Shown in pieces: positions 1 to 7,866 of a stretch of 11,139 bases of DNA (position 1 is its first letter; the number at the start of each line of letters is the position of its first letter). The translations under genes and the position numbers were made by a program. The stretch covers positions 1-11,139 of the forward strand of contig JAFPCT010000007.1 of NCBI GenBank assembly GCA_017390125.1. The letters run 5' to 3'. The notes under the pieces were generated by a model. It worked only from the letters and a program-made list of their open reading frames with translations. It had not been told where the DNA came from and did not search any database. This DNA is from Treponema sp. GTDB taxonomy: Bacteria > Spirochaetota > Spirochaetia > Treponematales > Treponemataceae.

Positions 1-596
1 CTGACGCAATGAAGAGCATCTACATTCCAAAACTTGTGGACAATCTTTTTGCCGTTGCCCCTGTGAACACCGCACTGTTCAAAACCCGCATGAATCAGTT
101 CAAGCCTCGTCTTGTAATGAACATGATTGACGACCCGAAGGACGCCGATCGTGCCCAGCGCATACGCAATTCATGCCGCCAGTACCTTGGAATGGATCTG
201 GAATATCTGGGACTTATGTACCGCGACCAGCTTCAGGACAAGGCTCTTTCTTCACGGCTGCCTGTAATCATCTACAAGCCAAACTGTCTGCTTTCACAGG
301 CAATCTACCGCATTGCAGAAAAAGTTCTGGTTGCAGAACCGCGCCACTTCGATGCAGAATTTACAAACGCTATAGATTCAGCAGCATCATTCCTTCAGGC
401 AGAAGAAGATGCAAACGACGACTACAACCTTAAAATTTCCGGACTGAACGATTTGATTGGAAGCGGACAGCTTTCAACCGGCGAGCTGATTGACATGATT
501 AAAACTCAGGCTTACGAAATCGGACAGCTCAGAAAAGAAAACAACCTTTTAAAATCAAAAATCATTAAGGCCGCAGAACAAGGATTCAGACTGTAG
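1..596 (+). CDS. MinD/ParA-family (FlhG/YlxH-like) P-loop ATPase, C-terminal part
   Basis: The reading frame is already open at the left edge (in-frame codons precede the ATG at 9, and that ATG has no ribosome binding site), so this is the 3' part of a longer gene whose Walker motifs lie outside the window. The visible part resembles the C-terminal half of MinD/FlhG-like ATPases: an 'RLVMNMI' strand followed by 'DPKDADRAQRIRNSCRQYLG', then 'MDLEYLGLMYRD' and 'LPVIIYKPNCLLSQAIYRIA', the usual 'distant past hits, Y-P-N-S, A-I' pattern. After about visible residue 110 comes a family-atypical tail ending in a likely short coiled coil (residues 165-190, 'IGQLRKENNLLKSK'). Family members position flagella or other cell structures through ATP-dependent membrane cycling. 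It stops with TAG, 28 bases before lgt, and is probably co-transcribed with it. From memory, Borrelia has a similar ATPase gene beside lgt. Family assignment is fairly sure; the exact role is not. Confidence 0.75.
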   Translation, partial: DAMKSIYIPKLVDNLFAVAPVNTALFKTRMNQFKPRLVMNMIDDPKDADRAQRIRNSCRQYLGMDLEYLGLMYRDQLQDKALSSRLPVIIYKPNCLLSQAIYRIAEKVLVAEPRHFDAEFTNAIDSAASFLQAEEDANDDYNLKISGLNDLIGSGQLSTGELIDMIKTQAYEIGQLRKENNLLKSKIIKAAEQGFRL

Positions 597-611
597 CACA
601 AGCGGCTGAAA

Positions 612-620
612 ATGGAGTTA
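612..620 (+). promoter_or_regulatory. Ribosome binding site of lgt
   Basis: A GGAG at 614-617 sits 7 bases upstream of the ATG at 625, which supports this start for lgt. No separate promoter is obvious in the 28-base gap after the preceding gene. Confidence 0.6.
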
Positions 621-624
621 TAAA

Positions 625-1608
625 ATGTTTTTGTATTTGAATTATCCTTCATGGATTCATCCAGAAATTTTTCCGGGAGTTCCGGTTCTCGGACTTCTGC
701 GCTGGTACGGACTTATGTACATTTTCGCCTTTGGAACCGCATACATGGTCCTCAAGCGCACAATGAAAGAAGGCATGCTGGACTCAAAAAACTTCAAGTG
801 CACGGAAGACGACCTTTTCAGTTTCATTTCAATGGGAATCATTTTCCTTCTGATTGGAGCGCGAGTTTTTGCAACCCTTGTTTACGACACAAGCGGAATT
901 TACAGGGTAAAGCCGTGGCTTATTTTCTGGCCTTTCAATTCCCGCGGACAGTTCACAGGCCTTGCCGGAATGAGCTATCACGGAGGATTCATCGGCGGAC
1001 TTATCGGTATGATTGTCTGGTGCGTATGGAAAAAGAAAAGGATTTTCCAGTGGGTTGATGCGATGGTATGTGCAATTCCGCTGGGATACACCTTCGGAAG
1101 AATCGGAAACTTTATGAACGGCGAGCTTTACGGAAGAATTACAACCGCTCCATGGGGAATGGTTTTCCCAGGGGCCGAACGGTTCAGCAGCAAAATGGAA
1201 TGGGTCCAGCAGTTCGCCGCAAAAATAGGCATGGAGCTGAGCACCCCTTTGGTGAACCTGCCTCGCCATCCAAGTCAGCTGTACGAGGCATTCCTTGAAG
1301 GAATAGTTCTGTTCACAGTAATCTGGCTTGTGCACAGGCACAAGAAATGGGACGGAATGCTCGGCTCAATCTACATGGGCGGTTACGGACTTGTACGATT
1401 CATAATAGAATATTTCCGAGAACCGGACGCAGACATCGGCTACCGCATTGCAAAAGATTCATCGGCTCCAATCTATCAGAATACGAGCCTTTTGAATTTT
1501 TCGACAGGTCAGATTCTCTGCTTCCTGATGATTGTGGGATCAATTTTTCTGGCAATAGGAACAAAAATCTACTACGAAAGAAAAGACAGGCTGAATCAGC
1601 CGGAATAA
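625..1608 (+). CDS. lgt: Phosphatidylglycerol--prolipoprotein diacylglyceryl transferase
   Basis: Lgt transfers diacylglycerol from phosphatidylglycerol to the lipobox cysteine of prolipoproteins in the inner membrane, the first step of lipoprotein maturation. The 327-residue protein has the expected multi-spanning profile (hydrophobic segments near 20-45, 65-88, 112-135, 143-160, 222-237, 247-264 and 296-313). Diagnostic motifs are present: 'YHGGFIGG' with His119, the family signature 'GRIGNFMNGELYGR' (Arg159, Asn162, Asn165, Glu167), 'RHPSQLYEA' at 214-222, and 'GYGLVRFIIEYFREPD', where Arg258, Glu262 and Arg265 match the spacing of the essential E. coli residues Arg239, Glu243 and Arg246. 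It is slightly longer than the E. coli enzyme because of an insertion around 185-210. It appears intact, with a good ribosome binding site. It follows the MinD-like ATPase gene closely and ends at a bidirectional terminator. Confidence 0.97.
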   Translation: MFLYLNYPSWIHPEIFPGVPVLGLLRWYGLMYIFAFGTAYMVLKRTMKEGMLDSKNFKCTEDDLFSFISMGIIFLLIGARVFATLVYDTSGIYRVKPWLIFWPFNSRGQFTGLAGMSYHGGFIGGLIGMIVWCVWKKKRIFQWVDAMVCAIPLGYTFGRIGNFMNGELYGRITTAPWGMVFPGAERFSSKMEWVQQFAAKIGMELSTPLVNLPRHPSQLYEAFLEGIVLFTVIWLVHRHKKWDGMLGSIYMGGYGLVRFIIEYFREPDADIGYRIAKDSSAPIYQNTSLLNFSTGQILCFLMIVGSIFLAIGTKIYYERKDRLNQPE

Positions 1609-1609
1609 T

Positions 1610-1648
1610 AAAAAATAGCTGCCTGCATCAAGCAGACAGCTATTTTTT
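1610..1648. terminator. Bidirectional rho-independent terminator between lgt and tkt
   Basis: A near-perfect inverted repeat: A6-TAGCTG, a C/A mismatch, CTGC, loop ATCAA, GCAG, CAGCTA-T6. The left arm begins with an A-tract and the right arm ends with a T-tract, so the hairpin has a U-run in either direction. It lies 1 base after the lgt stop codon and 14 bases after the end of tkt on the opposite strand, as expected for a shared terminator of convergent genes. Confidence 0.93.
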
Positions 1649-1662
1649 ATTTAACTTCAGGA

Positions 1663-3636
1663 TTACTTGTTCAGCAGGTCAGCCAAATCTTTTGCAGTAA
1701 AGTGCAGGTATTCTGCAACTTTTGCAGCCGGACCGGAAAGACCGAAACGGTTTATGCAGAAAAGGTCATCCTTTGAAGTTGCGTAATGCTTCCAGTTTGC
1801 AGAAACCCCGGCTTCAGCACAAACAACGCGTTTTGCACCTCCGATAAGTTTTGCCTGCTCAGCATCATCAAGATCATCAAATTTTGTATAATCAAATACA
1901 GAAACAACTCGAACTTTCTTGCCGCTGACCATGGAAGCGGCCTCAACAGCTGTTGAAACTTCTGAACCTGTAGCAAGAACAGTAATGTCCGGCGTTCCTT
2001 CTGCATCCAATGCAACGTAAGCGCCGTTCTTGCGGATGCTTTCCTTCCAGAATGTGTCAGCTTTTTCAAATCCCTGCAAAGCCTGGCGCGTAAGGGCAAT
2101 ACATACCGGGTGATCTTTTGACTCATAGGCAATTTTCCATGCCTCAAGAGTTTCCTGAGCATCTGCCGGACGCAAAACCTGTACGTTAGGAATCGCACGA
2201 AGCGAAGCAAGAGTCTCAACCGGCTGATGTGTCGGTCCGTCTTCTCCAACGTAGATTGAATCATGTGTAAGAACATAGATGTTCGCAAGATTCATAAGAG
2301 CGGCAACACGAAGCTGAGGACGAAGGTAGTCTGCAAAAACAAGGAATGTTGCGCAGAATCCGCGAAGACCGCCGTGGAGGTTTATACCAGAAACGATGGC
2401 GCTCATGGCAAATTCACGGATACCGTACTCAATTGTCCTGCCCTTTCTGTTCGCAGCATTGAAAATACCGTCACAGTCTTTAAGAACAGTTTTGTTAGGA
2501 CCGGCAAGGTCTGCAGAACCGCCCACAAGGTTTCCGTATTTCTGAGCTATGAAATTAAGAGCCTTTCCGCTTGCATCACGGGTTGCCATTTTGTCTGCAG
2601 GAGTAAACAAAGGCTCTGCACATTCGCAGGTTTCTTTGTCAGCATGAAAACTGTCCCAAACCTTCTTAAGTTCCGGATTCTCATCAGCCCAAGCTTCGAA
2701 TTCTTTCTTCCAGTTTTCTTCCCGGGCAGCAAATTCTTCCCGCTTTGCAGCGAAATATTCGTATGCTTCAGGAACAACGTAAAAATCTTTGTCCTCTGGA
2801 ATTCCAAGAACATTCTTCGCATGCTTTACGCCGTCAACACCAAGAGGTGCACCATGAGTTTCAGCACATCCCTGTTTCGGGGCACTGAATCCAATGATTG
2901 ACTTAAGGATGATGAGACTAGGTTTGTCAGTGCATTTCTTTGCTTTTTCAACAAGTTTCACGATTTCTGCCGGCTTGTACATGTCCCCGTGCAGAACCTG
3001 CCATCCGTAAGCTTCATATCGTTTGGCAACATCTTCATCAAAGGTAATGTCCGTTGAACCGTCGATGGAAATTTTGTTCATATCGTAAAAAACGATAAGC
3101 TTTCCAAGTTTATGTGTGCCGGCAAAAGAACTTGCTTCAGAAGAAATACCTTCCTCAAGACAGCCTTCGCCAACAAGAGAATATGTGTAATGATCTACAA
3201 TTTTATGATTTTTTGTGTTGAATCTGGCAGCAAGCATCTCTTCGGCAACAGCCATACCTACAGCCATTGAAACACCCTGACCCAAAGGACCAGCAGTACA
3301 TTCAACTCCGTCTGTAATTCCATACTCAGGGTGTCCGCAGCAAACAGAACCAACCTGACGGAATGACTTGATATCATCAAGGCTTACTTTATATCCGCTT
3401 AAATGCAGGATTGAATAAAGCAACATTGAACCATGACCGGCAGACAGAACAAATCGGTCTCTGTCAGCCCATTTAGAATCAGCAGGATTGTGCTTAAGGA
3501 TTTCACCGTAAAGGACTGCAGCAAGTTCGGCTGCACCAAGCGGCGTTCCCGGATGTCCCGAATTAGCTTTCTGGATTGCATCCATAGACAAACTTCGAAT
3601 TGAAGTTGCAACAGCAGTAATCGCTTTCTCGTTCAT
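1663..3636 (-). CDS. tkt: Transketolase
   Basis: Transketolase moves two-carbon ketol units between sugar phosphates in the non-oxidative pentose phosphate pathway, using thiamine diphosphate (ThDP) and Mg2+. At 657 residues it is full length. The E. coli active-site histidines are kept with a constant +2 offset (His28, His68, His102), and His261 in 'HGAPLG' aligns with no offset. 'AGPLGQG' (115-121), the catalytic Glu408 in 'EYGIREF', and 'GEDGPTHQPVETLASLRAIP' (464-483, with His470) are present, as is 'ATRDAS' at 351. One oddity: the ThDP motif reads G-E-G (Glu157) where the family has G-D-G, the Mg2+-binding Asp155 of E. coli; the other ligands Asn187 and Ile189 are conserved. The start is supported by AAAGAGG upstream of the ATG. 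It follows the EIIA gene by 57 bases and ends at the shared terminator. Confidence 0.97.
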   Translation of the reverse strand: MNEKAITAVATSIRSLSMDAIQKANSGHPGTPLGAAELAAVLYGEILKHNPADSKWADRDRFVLSAGHGSMLLYSILHLSGYKVSLDDIKSFRQVGSVCCGHPEYGITDGVECTAGPLGQGVSMAVGMAVAEEMLAARFNTKNHKIVDHYTYSLVGEGCLEEGISSEASSFAGTHKLGKLIVFYDMNKISIDGSTDITFDEDVAKRYEAYGWQVLHGDMYKPAEIVKLVEKAKKCTDKPSLIILKSIIGFSAPKQGCAETHGAPLGVDGVKHAKNVLGIPEDKDFYVVPEAYEYFAAKREEFAAREENWKKEFEAWADENPELKKVWDSFHADKETCECAEPLFTPADKMATRDASGKALNFIAQKYGNLVGGSADLAGPNKTVLKDCDGIFNAANRKGRTIEYGIREFAMSAIVSGINLHGGLRGFCATFLVFADYLRPQLRVAALMNLANIYVLTHDSIYVGEDGPTHQPVETLASLRAIPNVQVLRPADAQETLEAWKIAYESKDHPVCIALTRQALQGFEKADTFWKESIRKNGAYVALDAEGTPDITVLATGSEVSTAVEAASMVSGKKVRVVSVFDYTKFDDLDDAEQAKLIGGAKRVVCAEAGVSANWKHYATSKDDLFCINRFGLSGPAAKVAEYLHFTAKDLADLLNK

Positions 3637-3668
3637 TTTTTTTCCTCTTTATTAGAGACGTTTATTTA

Positions 3669-3685
3669 AAATTGCAATGCAATTT
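3669..3685. repeat. 17-bp inverted repeat between EIIA gene and tkt
   Basis: AAATTGC-AAT-GCAATTT is a perfect 7-bp inverted repeat with a 3-base centre in the 57-base gap upstream of tkt. On the minus strand it is followed only by an A/T-rich stretch, not a clean T-run, so it would be a weak terminator at best. It could instead be an operator or an mRNA hairpin between the EIIA and tkt coding regions. The function is unknown. Confidence 0.45.
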
Positions 3686-3693
3686 GTTACCAG

Positions 3694-4149
3694 TTAAATT
3701 TTCTTTATCGCTTCCAAAAGCTGCTCATTCGGAGCATGTTGATTCAGAAGAGTTTTAATTTCGTCATTTTTAAGAAGCTCAAACAACTGGGAAAGTATAG
3801 CCAAATGATCCTTCTGGTTTTGAGAAAGAATAATAAACATCGTTGAAACAGGAATAGTATCTGGTGCGGACATCTGAATAGGATTTTTCAGGAAAACAAC
3901 GCATACCTTTTCCTCTGAAGAATTTTTCATGACAGGCATACGACAATGAGGCAATGCAACACCGTTACCAACAGCAGTACTCATAAGATCTTCACGCTCG
4001 GAAAGACCGGCATATAAAGTTTCCGGAGTAATATAATCCGGCAAATCAATCAGCTTGGTTACGTTTTTATAAACGTCTTTGGGATTGTTCCCTTCTACAT
4101 CAAAAAAAAATCCACCCTTCTGAATCAATTCTGTTACTCTTAATGCCAT
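3694..4149 (-). CDS. PTS EIIA type-2 (fructose/nitrogen-type) domain protein
   Basis: A single-domain EIIA protein of 151 residues, close to PtsN size. The phosphorylation-site motif 'GNGVALPHCR' carries His68, the expected phospho-acceptor, and the second conserved histidine of the fold is His115 in 'DHLAILS'. EIIA-2 domains accept a phosphate from HPr and either pass it to a sugar EIIB or act in regulation, as PtsN does. No EIIB, EIIC, HPr or enzyme I gene is in the window, so a regulatory role is more likely than transport, by inference. The start is supported by GGAG at 4157-4160. It lies 17 bases after the stop of the 492-aa gene, so it is probably in that operon, with tkt downstream. 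The gene symbol ptsN is possible, but I cannot distinguish it from other EIIA-2 paralogues. Confidence 0.88.
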   Translation of the reverse strand: MALRVTELIQKGGFFFDVEGNNPKDVYKNVTKLIDLPDYITPETLYAGLSEREDLMSTAVGNGVALPHCRMPVMKNSSEEKVCVVFLKNPIQMSAPDTIPVSTMFIILSQNQKDHLAILSQLFELLKNDEIKTLLNQHAPNEQLLEAIKKI

Positions 4150-4166
4150 TTTTTAACTCCGTGCAA

Positions 4167-5645
4167 TTACTTTATGATTACAAATCCGTTCTTGGACTCC
4201 CTTTCAAGTACAGATTTTAAATCTTCATCAACACATTCAAAATTCAGTTCCATTCCTTCAATGGAAAGTAGAATTTCATGCCGCTCCTGTATTACAGCAG
4301 CAACATCAGTCTGGCACATTTCCAGAATATGCATAACATGTCCGAAAATCTGCGACAAAATTACAAGCGATTGCTGCGGATAATTAGTCAAGTCTGATTT
4401 AACCATGTCGATGGAATAAACAAGACTGTTTACATGGGCAAACAATTCCAAGGCCTTATGCCGCAATTCACTTATTTCAGAATCCGCAAAATGGTTGTAA
4501 TTTGAAGAAATTATAACATGTCTATTTTTCAAGTGCAACAACATGAAATTCTGCTGAAATTTTGTAAGGCGGTGAAAATTTGGATACAGCCGGGGCAGAA
4601 TTTCAGCAATTTCAGGATTTTTATTGAAAAGATAATCCTTTAAAAACGAATCTGTAATGTACTGAGGAATTGGCTCAATGGCCTCACCCTGGCGTTCATA
4701 TACATAGTCGTCATCGTCATCATATTCGTTTGGATTTAAATCAAAAGAATTCCATTTGCCGATTGCAGGAACATCCACGCCCTTATGCCAGAGCCTGGTT
4801 TCCACACCGAACAGCTCAAAGCCGACTTTGTTTGTCCTGGCAAAGAATTCATCGAGGGAACCGCAGGATTTTTTACAAAGAACCCGCCGGCGGTTGGCAA
4901 ATACAGTGGCAAGCTGCTCCTCAATGGAAGAAAGAGGACCATGAAGATCGAATGAATCATTCAAATCTGATTCCAGATTTGCATACCATTCGCCGCGCTC
5001 AACGTCTTCTTCCGTCATCTGCAGGCCGGAAGAACTTCTGGACTCAAATTCAATTGCAACAGTGTTCGAATCCCAGTCAGAAACAAAACATATAATTCTG
5101 TCTCCGGCCTTAAAACCGTCCTCAATAAGCGGAGCAAGAGAATTGCCGGTAATCTTTACTACAGGAGGCAGAATAAAATCGGACTTGCCAAGATCAATAT
5201 CAGAATTAACAGGATCAGAAGCAATGTACTGGCTTGAATATTCATCACCGTACAGCGAGAATAAATCCAAAACAGTCTGACTGTCAAAAGTACCGATTTT
5301 TTTATCAAGAAGTTTTCCCTTGTAAATGAAATTCACGCCAAAAGAAAGAATTTCCGGATCAATGAACGGAATGCAGCGGTGACCTGTTATGAACAAGCCC
5401 TGCTCAATTTCCTTTCTATTAGGCTTGAAGCTGAAATACTGCTTTGTGAATACAGCGGCCCGTGTTGCATACCGTCCGTTTTTCAGGGCAAAGACATTTA
5501 TGTTGCTGTCCAAATATTCAACACATTCCTTCTCATTGGTTTTAACGCCGCATTCTTTTATAAAGGCAACGAATTCTTCAATGGAAAATGTCTCAAGGTA
5601 TGAGCGGAGAAATTGATTTATTAACAGTTCAACCTGAATTTTCAT
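4167..5645 (-). CDS. Conserved-looking protein of unknown function, 492 aa
   Basis: I do not recognise this protein. It has no signal peptide and no membrane segment, so it is probably cytoplasmic. Residues 8-65 ('FLRSYLETFSIEEFVAFIK' ... 'NGRYATR') have the look of a small winged-helix (HARE-like) domain, a tentative reading. Residues 165-187 contain 'GNSLAPLIEDG', then 'GDRIICFV', loosely similar to the start of S24/LexA-type folds, but no matching lysine is evident. Residues 307-320 hold an acidic run with five consecutive Asp (309-313). Residues 335-492 are probably largely helical. The codon pattern and the strong frame support a real gene. It starts 3 bases after the stop of the CBS-ACT gene and in the same phase, and is followed 17 bases later by the EIIA gene, so the three are very likely one operon. 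The function cannot be assigned. Confidence 0.85.
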   Translation of the reverse strand: MKIQVELLINQFLRSYLETFSIEEFVAFIKECGVKTNEKECVEYLDSNINVFALKNGRYATRAAVFTKQYFSFKPNRKEIEQGLFITGHRCIPFIDPEILSFGVNFIYKGKLLDKKIGTFDSQTVLDLFSLYGDEYSSQYIASDPVNSDIDLGKSDFILPPVVKITGNSLAPLIEDGFKAGDRIICFVSDWDSNTVAIEFESRSSSGLQMTEEDVERGEWYANLESDLNDSFDLHGPLSSIEEQLATVFANRRRVLCKKSCGSLDEFFARTNKVGFELFGVETRLWHKGVDVPAIGKWNSFDLNPNEYDDDDDYVYERQGEAIEPIPQYITDSFLKDYLFNKNPEIAEILPRLYPNFHRLTKFQQNFMLLHLKNRHVIISSNYNHFADSEISELRHKALELFAHVNSLVYSIDMVKSDLTNYPQQSLVILSQIFGHVMHILEMCQTDVAAVIQERHEILLSIEGMELNFECVDEDLKSVLERESKNGFVIIK

Positions 5646-5648
5646 TTT

Positions 5649-6293
5649 CTAGTTTACCCTGATGTCAGCTGCCTTTACATCAAGCTTTGAGAGGATTTCT
5701 TCTATCTGTTCCTTTGAAATTCCAGATACTTTCATTGTAACGCGACGAAGAGAAGAATCCTTCAATTCCCGGGTAACAAGAGAAACTAGGTTTCCGTTTT
5801 TTTTCGCAATTTCATCTACGATTTTTGCAAGCTGTCCCGGTTTGTCATCAAGAGAGAAAACAACGCGGACGCCGCTACGGGTAGCGCCGAACATTTCAGT
5901 AAACAGGCTGAACAAGTCACTTTCAGTAAGAATTCCCACAACCAGATCGCCGGACATTACAGGAACACAGCCAATACCTTTTTCAAGCATTACTTTTGCA
6001 GCATTCTCCACAACTTCTGTGTCCGGAACAGTAACGACATCCCGTACCATGATTTTTTCAACTGTGAGCTTTGAAAGCAGATAGCTGATTTCATACATAT
6101 CAAGAGTCGTTGCCTGTGACGGCGCTGACTTTGCAAGGTCGTTTTTTGTGACCATTCCAACAAGCTTAAAATTTTTATCAACAACAGGAAGCTTCCCGAT
6201 GTTGTTTTTGTTCATCAGTGCGCGGGCTTCCGTTACAGAGCATTCAGGCGAAATTGTAACAGGATTTTTTGTCATCACATTCTTTACGAGCAT
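5649..6293 (-). CDS. CBS-CBS-ACT domain protein (AcuB-like)
   Basis: A 214-residue soluble protein with two CBS motifs forming a Bateman module (about residues 5-57, beginning 'VKNVMTKNPVTISPE', and 78-131, beginning 'VEKIMVRDVVTVPD') and a C-terminal ACT domain from about 142, with 'DDKPGQLAKIVDEIAKKNGNL'. Domain order and length match the AcuB family. CBS pairs typically bind adenine nucleotides, and ACT domains typically bind amino acids, so the protein is probably a metabolic sensor. Its position just downstream of livHMGF fits a link to amino-acid supply, but that is inference, and AcuB's acetoin role should not be transferred. The start is supported by a strong GGAGG at 6301-6305 and by an extended -10 promoter. 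The TAG stop is followed by AAA and then the ATG of the next gene in the same phase. Confidence 0.9.
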   Translation of the reverse strand: MLVKNVMTKNPVTISPECSVTEARALMNKNNIGKLPVVDKNFKLVGMVTKNDLAKSAPSQATTLDMYEISYLLSKLTVEKIMVRDVVTVPDTEVVENAAKVMLEKGIGCVPVMSGDLVVGILTESDLFSLFTEMFGATRSGVRVVFSLDDKPGQLAKIVDEIAKKNGNLVSLVTRELKDSSLRRVTMKVSGISKEQIEEILSKLDVKAADIRVN

Positions 6294-6300
6294 ATAAGCA

Positions 6301-6305
6301 CCTCC
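6301..6305 (-). promoter_or_regulatory. Strong ribosome binding site of the CBS-ACT gene
   Basis: GGAGG, within GGAGGTG, lies seven bases upstream of the ATG at 6293 and fixes that start. Confidence 0.8.
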
Positions 6306-6323
6306 AAAAAAGTCCTACTATAT

Positions 6324-6332
6324 ATTATAACA
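6324..6332 (-). promoter_or_regulatory. Extended -10 promoter for the CBS-ACT / EIIA operon
   Basis: On the minus strand the sequence reads TGTTATAAT, a perfect TGn-TATAAT extended -10 element. The hexamer 17 bases upstream (TTATGT) is a poor -35, which extended -10 promoters tolerate. It would start transcription about 20-25 bases upstream of the CBS-ACT ATG. Only a T7 run with no strong stem follows livF, so read-through from the liv operon could also feed this operon. Confidence 0.65.
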
Positions 6333-6368
6333 CATTTTTCTGCGTTACATAAAAAAATCGTGAATGCA

Positions 6369-7076
6369 TCAGCCTCCAAGATATGCGGCTTTTACGGCAT
6401 CATCTTTAGCAAGATCAGAAGACTTTCCAGATTTCTTGATTTCGCCAGTCTCAAGTACGTACGCACGGTCAGCAATTGAGAGAGCCTTGAATGCATTCTG
6501 CTCAACAAGCAGAACAGTAACGCCGTCCGCATTGATCCTGCGGATAATTTCAAAAATCTCGTCAACCAGAATCGGGGCAAGACCCATGCTCGGCTCATCC
6601 AGAAGAAGAAGCCGCGGCTTCGCCATAAGCGCCCGGGCCATGGCCAGCATCTGCTGCTCTCCTCCGCTCAATGTTCCGGCAGGCTGCTTTATACGTTCCC
6701 TCAGGCGAGGAAAAAGCTCATACGCATGCTCCATATCCTTTGCAATGCCGGCCTTATCAGTCCTCAGGTAAGCACCAAGCTCCAGATTTTCCTTTACAGA
6801 AAGATTTGCAAAAACGCGGCGGCCTTCCGGTACCTGAATGAGATTTCGTTTTACAATCTTATCAGCAGGCATGGCAGTAATATCTTCGCCCTCAAAAAGG
6901 ATATTTCCTTCCTGTTTCTTTATAATATTTGAAATCGCGTGCAGAGTTGTAGTTTTTCCGGCTCCGTTTGAACCGATCAAAGTGATAATCTCACCCTTCT
7001 CTACATCAAAAGAAATGCCCCTCAGAGCCTTTATTGCGCCGTAACTTACGCACAGATTTTTTACTTCAAGCATCAT
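6369..7076 (-). CDS. livF: Branched-chain amino-acid ABC transporter ATPase LivF
   Basis: One of the two cytoplasmic ATPases of a Liv-type importer. The 235 residues show Walker A 'GSNGAGKTT' (35-43), the LivF-typical Q-loop 'QVPEGRRVF' (from 81), signature 'LSGGEQQMLAMARAL' (136-150), Walker B 'LLLLDEP' with Asp160 and Glu161, and 'LLVEQNA' at the switch position. The Gln-Asn there instead of His is normal for LivF and separates it from LivG. The ATG at 7076 lies one base after the livG stop and has GGAG nine bases upstream; an adjacent second ATG at 7073 is less well spaced. It is the last gene of the liv operon. Substrate specificity within the branched-chain, amide or urea family cannot be read from the ATPase. 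Confidence 0.95.
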   Translation of the reverse strand: MMLEVKNLCVSYGAIKALRGISFDVEKGEIITLIGSNGAGKTTTLHAISNIIKKQEGNILFEGEDITAMPADKIVKRNLIQVPEGRRVFANLSVKENLELGAYLRTDKAGIAKDMEHAYELFPRLRERIKQPAGTLSGGEQQMLAMARALMAKPRLLLLDEPSMGLAPILVDEIFEIIRRINADGVTVLLVEQNAFKALSIADRAYVLETGEIKKSGKSSDLAKDDAVKAAYLGG

Positions 7077-7077
7077 A

Positions 7078-7866
7078 TCAGTTGTCTCCCAGGTAAGCCT
7101 TTACAACGTCAGGATTAGAACGAATCTCTTCCGGACTGCCGTTTGCAATAATGCGGCCGTAATTCAAAACCATGATTCTTTCACAAATTCCCATAACAAG
7201 CTTCATGTCATGCTCAATCAGAAGAATAGTAAGGTCAAATTCCCGGCGGATAAATGAAATCATTTCCATAAGCTCGCTGGTTTCCTGAGGGTTCATTCCG
7301 GCAGCAGGTTCATCCAAAAGCAAAAGTTTAGGCTTGCATGCAATGGCACGGACAATCTCAAGTTTGCGCTGCTCACCATAAGGCAGGTTCTTTGCAAGCT
7401 CACCGGCCTTATTTTCTATATGAAAAAATGAAAGAAGCTGCATAACCCGCTCCTTCATAAGCTTTTCATCATTCCTGAACCGAGGACTTCTGAACAGAAC
7501 GTCGACAGGTGTTGATTTTCTGGAATTGTGCATGGCAATAAGGACATTATCCAATACAGAAAGGTTTCCAAAAAGACGGATGTTCTGGAACGTTCTGGCA
7601 ATTCCAAGACGGTTCAATTCAGCCGGATCTTTTTTATTGATATCATGAACAATATTATCCTTGTCCCAGAAATTTATCTGACCGGAAGTCGGCGTATAAA
7701 TTCCCGAAACCATATTGAACATTGTCGTCTTGCCGGCGCCGTTCGGCCCGATAAGTCCGATAAGCTCACCTTTATACAAATCAAAAGAAGCGTCACTTAT
7801 GGCACAAAGACCGCCAAAAACAATCTGAACATTTGAAACCTGAAGAACAAGCTTTTTTTCAGCCAT
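7078..7866 (-). CDS. livG: Branched-chain amino-acid ABC transporter ATPase LivG
   Basis: The second ATPase of the Liv importer, 262 residues, longer than LivF as usual. Motifs: Walker A 'GPNGAGKTT' (40-48), Q-loop 'RTFQNIRLF' (Gln94) typical of LivG, signature 'LPYGEQRKLEIVRA' (161-174; 'PYGEQ' in place of LSGGQ is normal here), Walker B 'LLLLDEPAAGMNP' (Asp185, Glu186), and the switch histidine His219 in 'LIEHDMKLVM'. The start overlaps the livM stop as TAATG and has a strong AAAGGAGG (GGAGG at 7874-7878), so translation is coupled. Confidence 0.96.
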   Translation of the reverse strand: MAEKKLVLQVSNVQIVFGGLCAISDASFDLYKGELIGLIGPNGAGKTTMFNMVSGIYTPTSGQINFWDKDNIVHDINKKDPAELNRLGIARTFQNIRLFGNLSVLDNVLIAMHNSRKSTPVDVLFRSPRFRNDEKLMKERVMQLLSFFHIENKAGELAKNLPYGEQRKLEIVRAIACKPKLLLLDEPAAGMNPQETSELMEMISFIRREFDLTILLIEHDMKLVMGICERIMVLNYGRIIANGSPEEIRSNPDVVKAYLGDN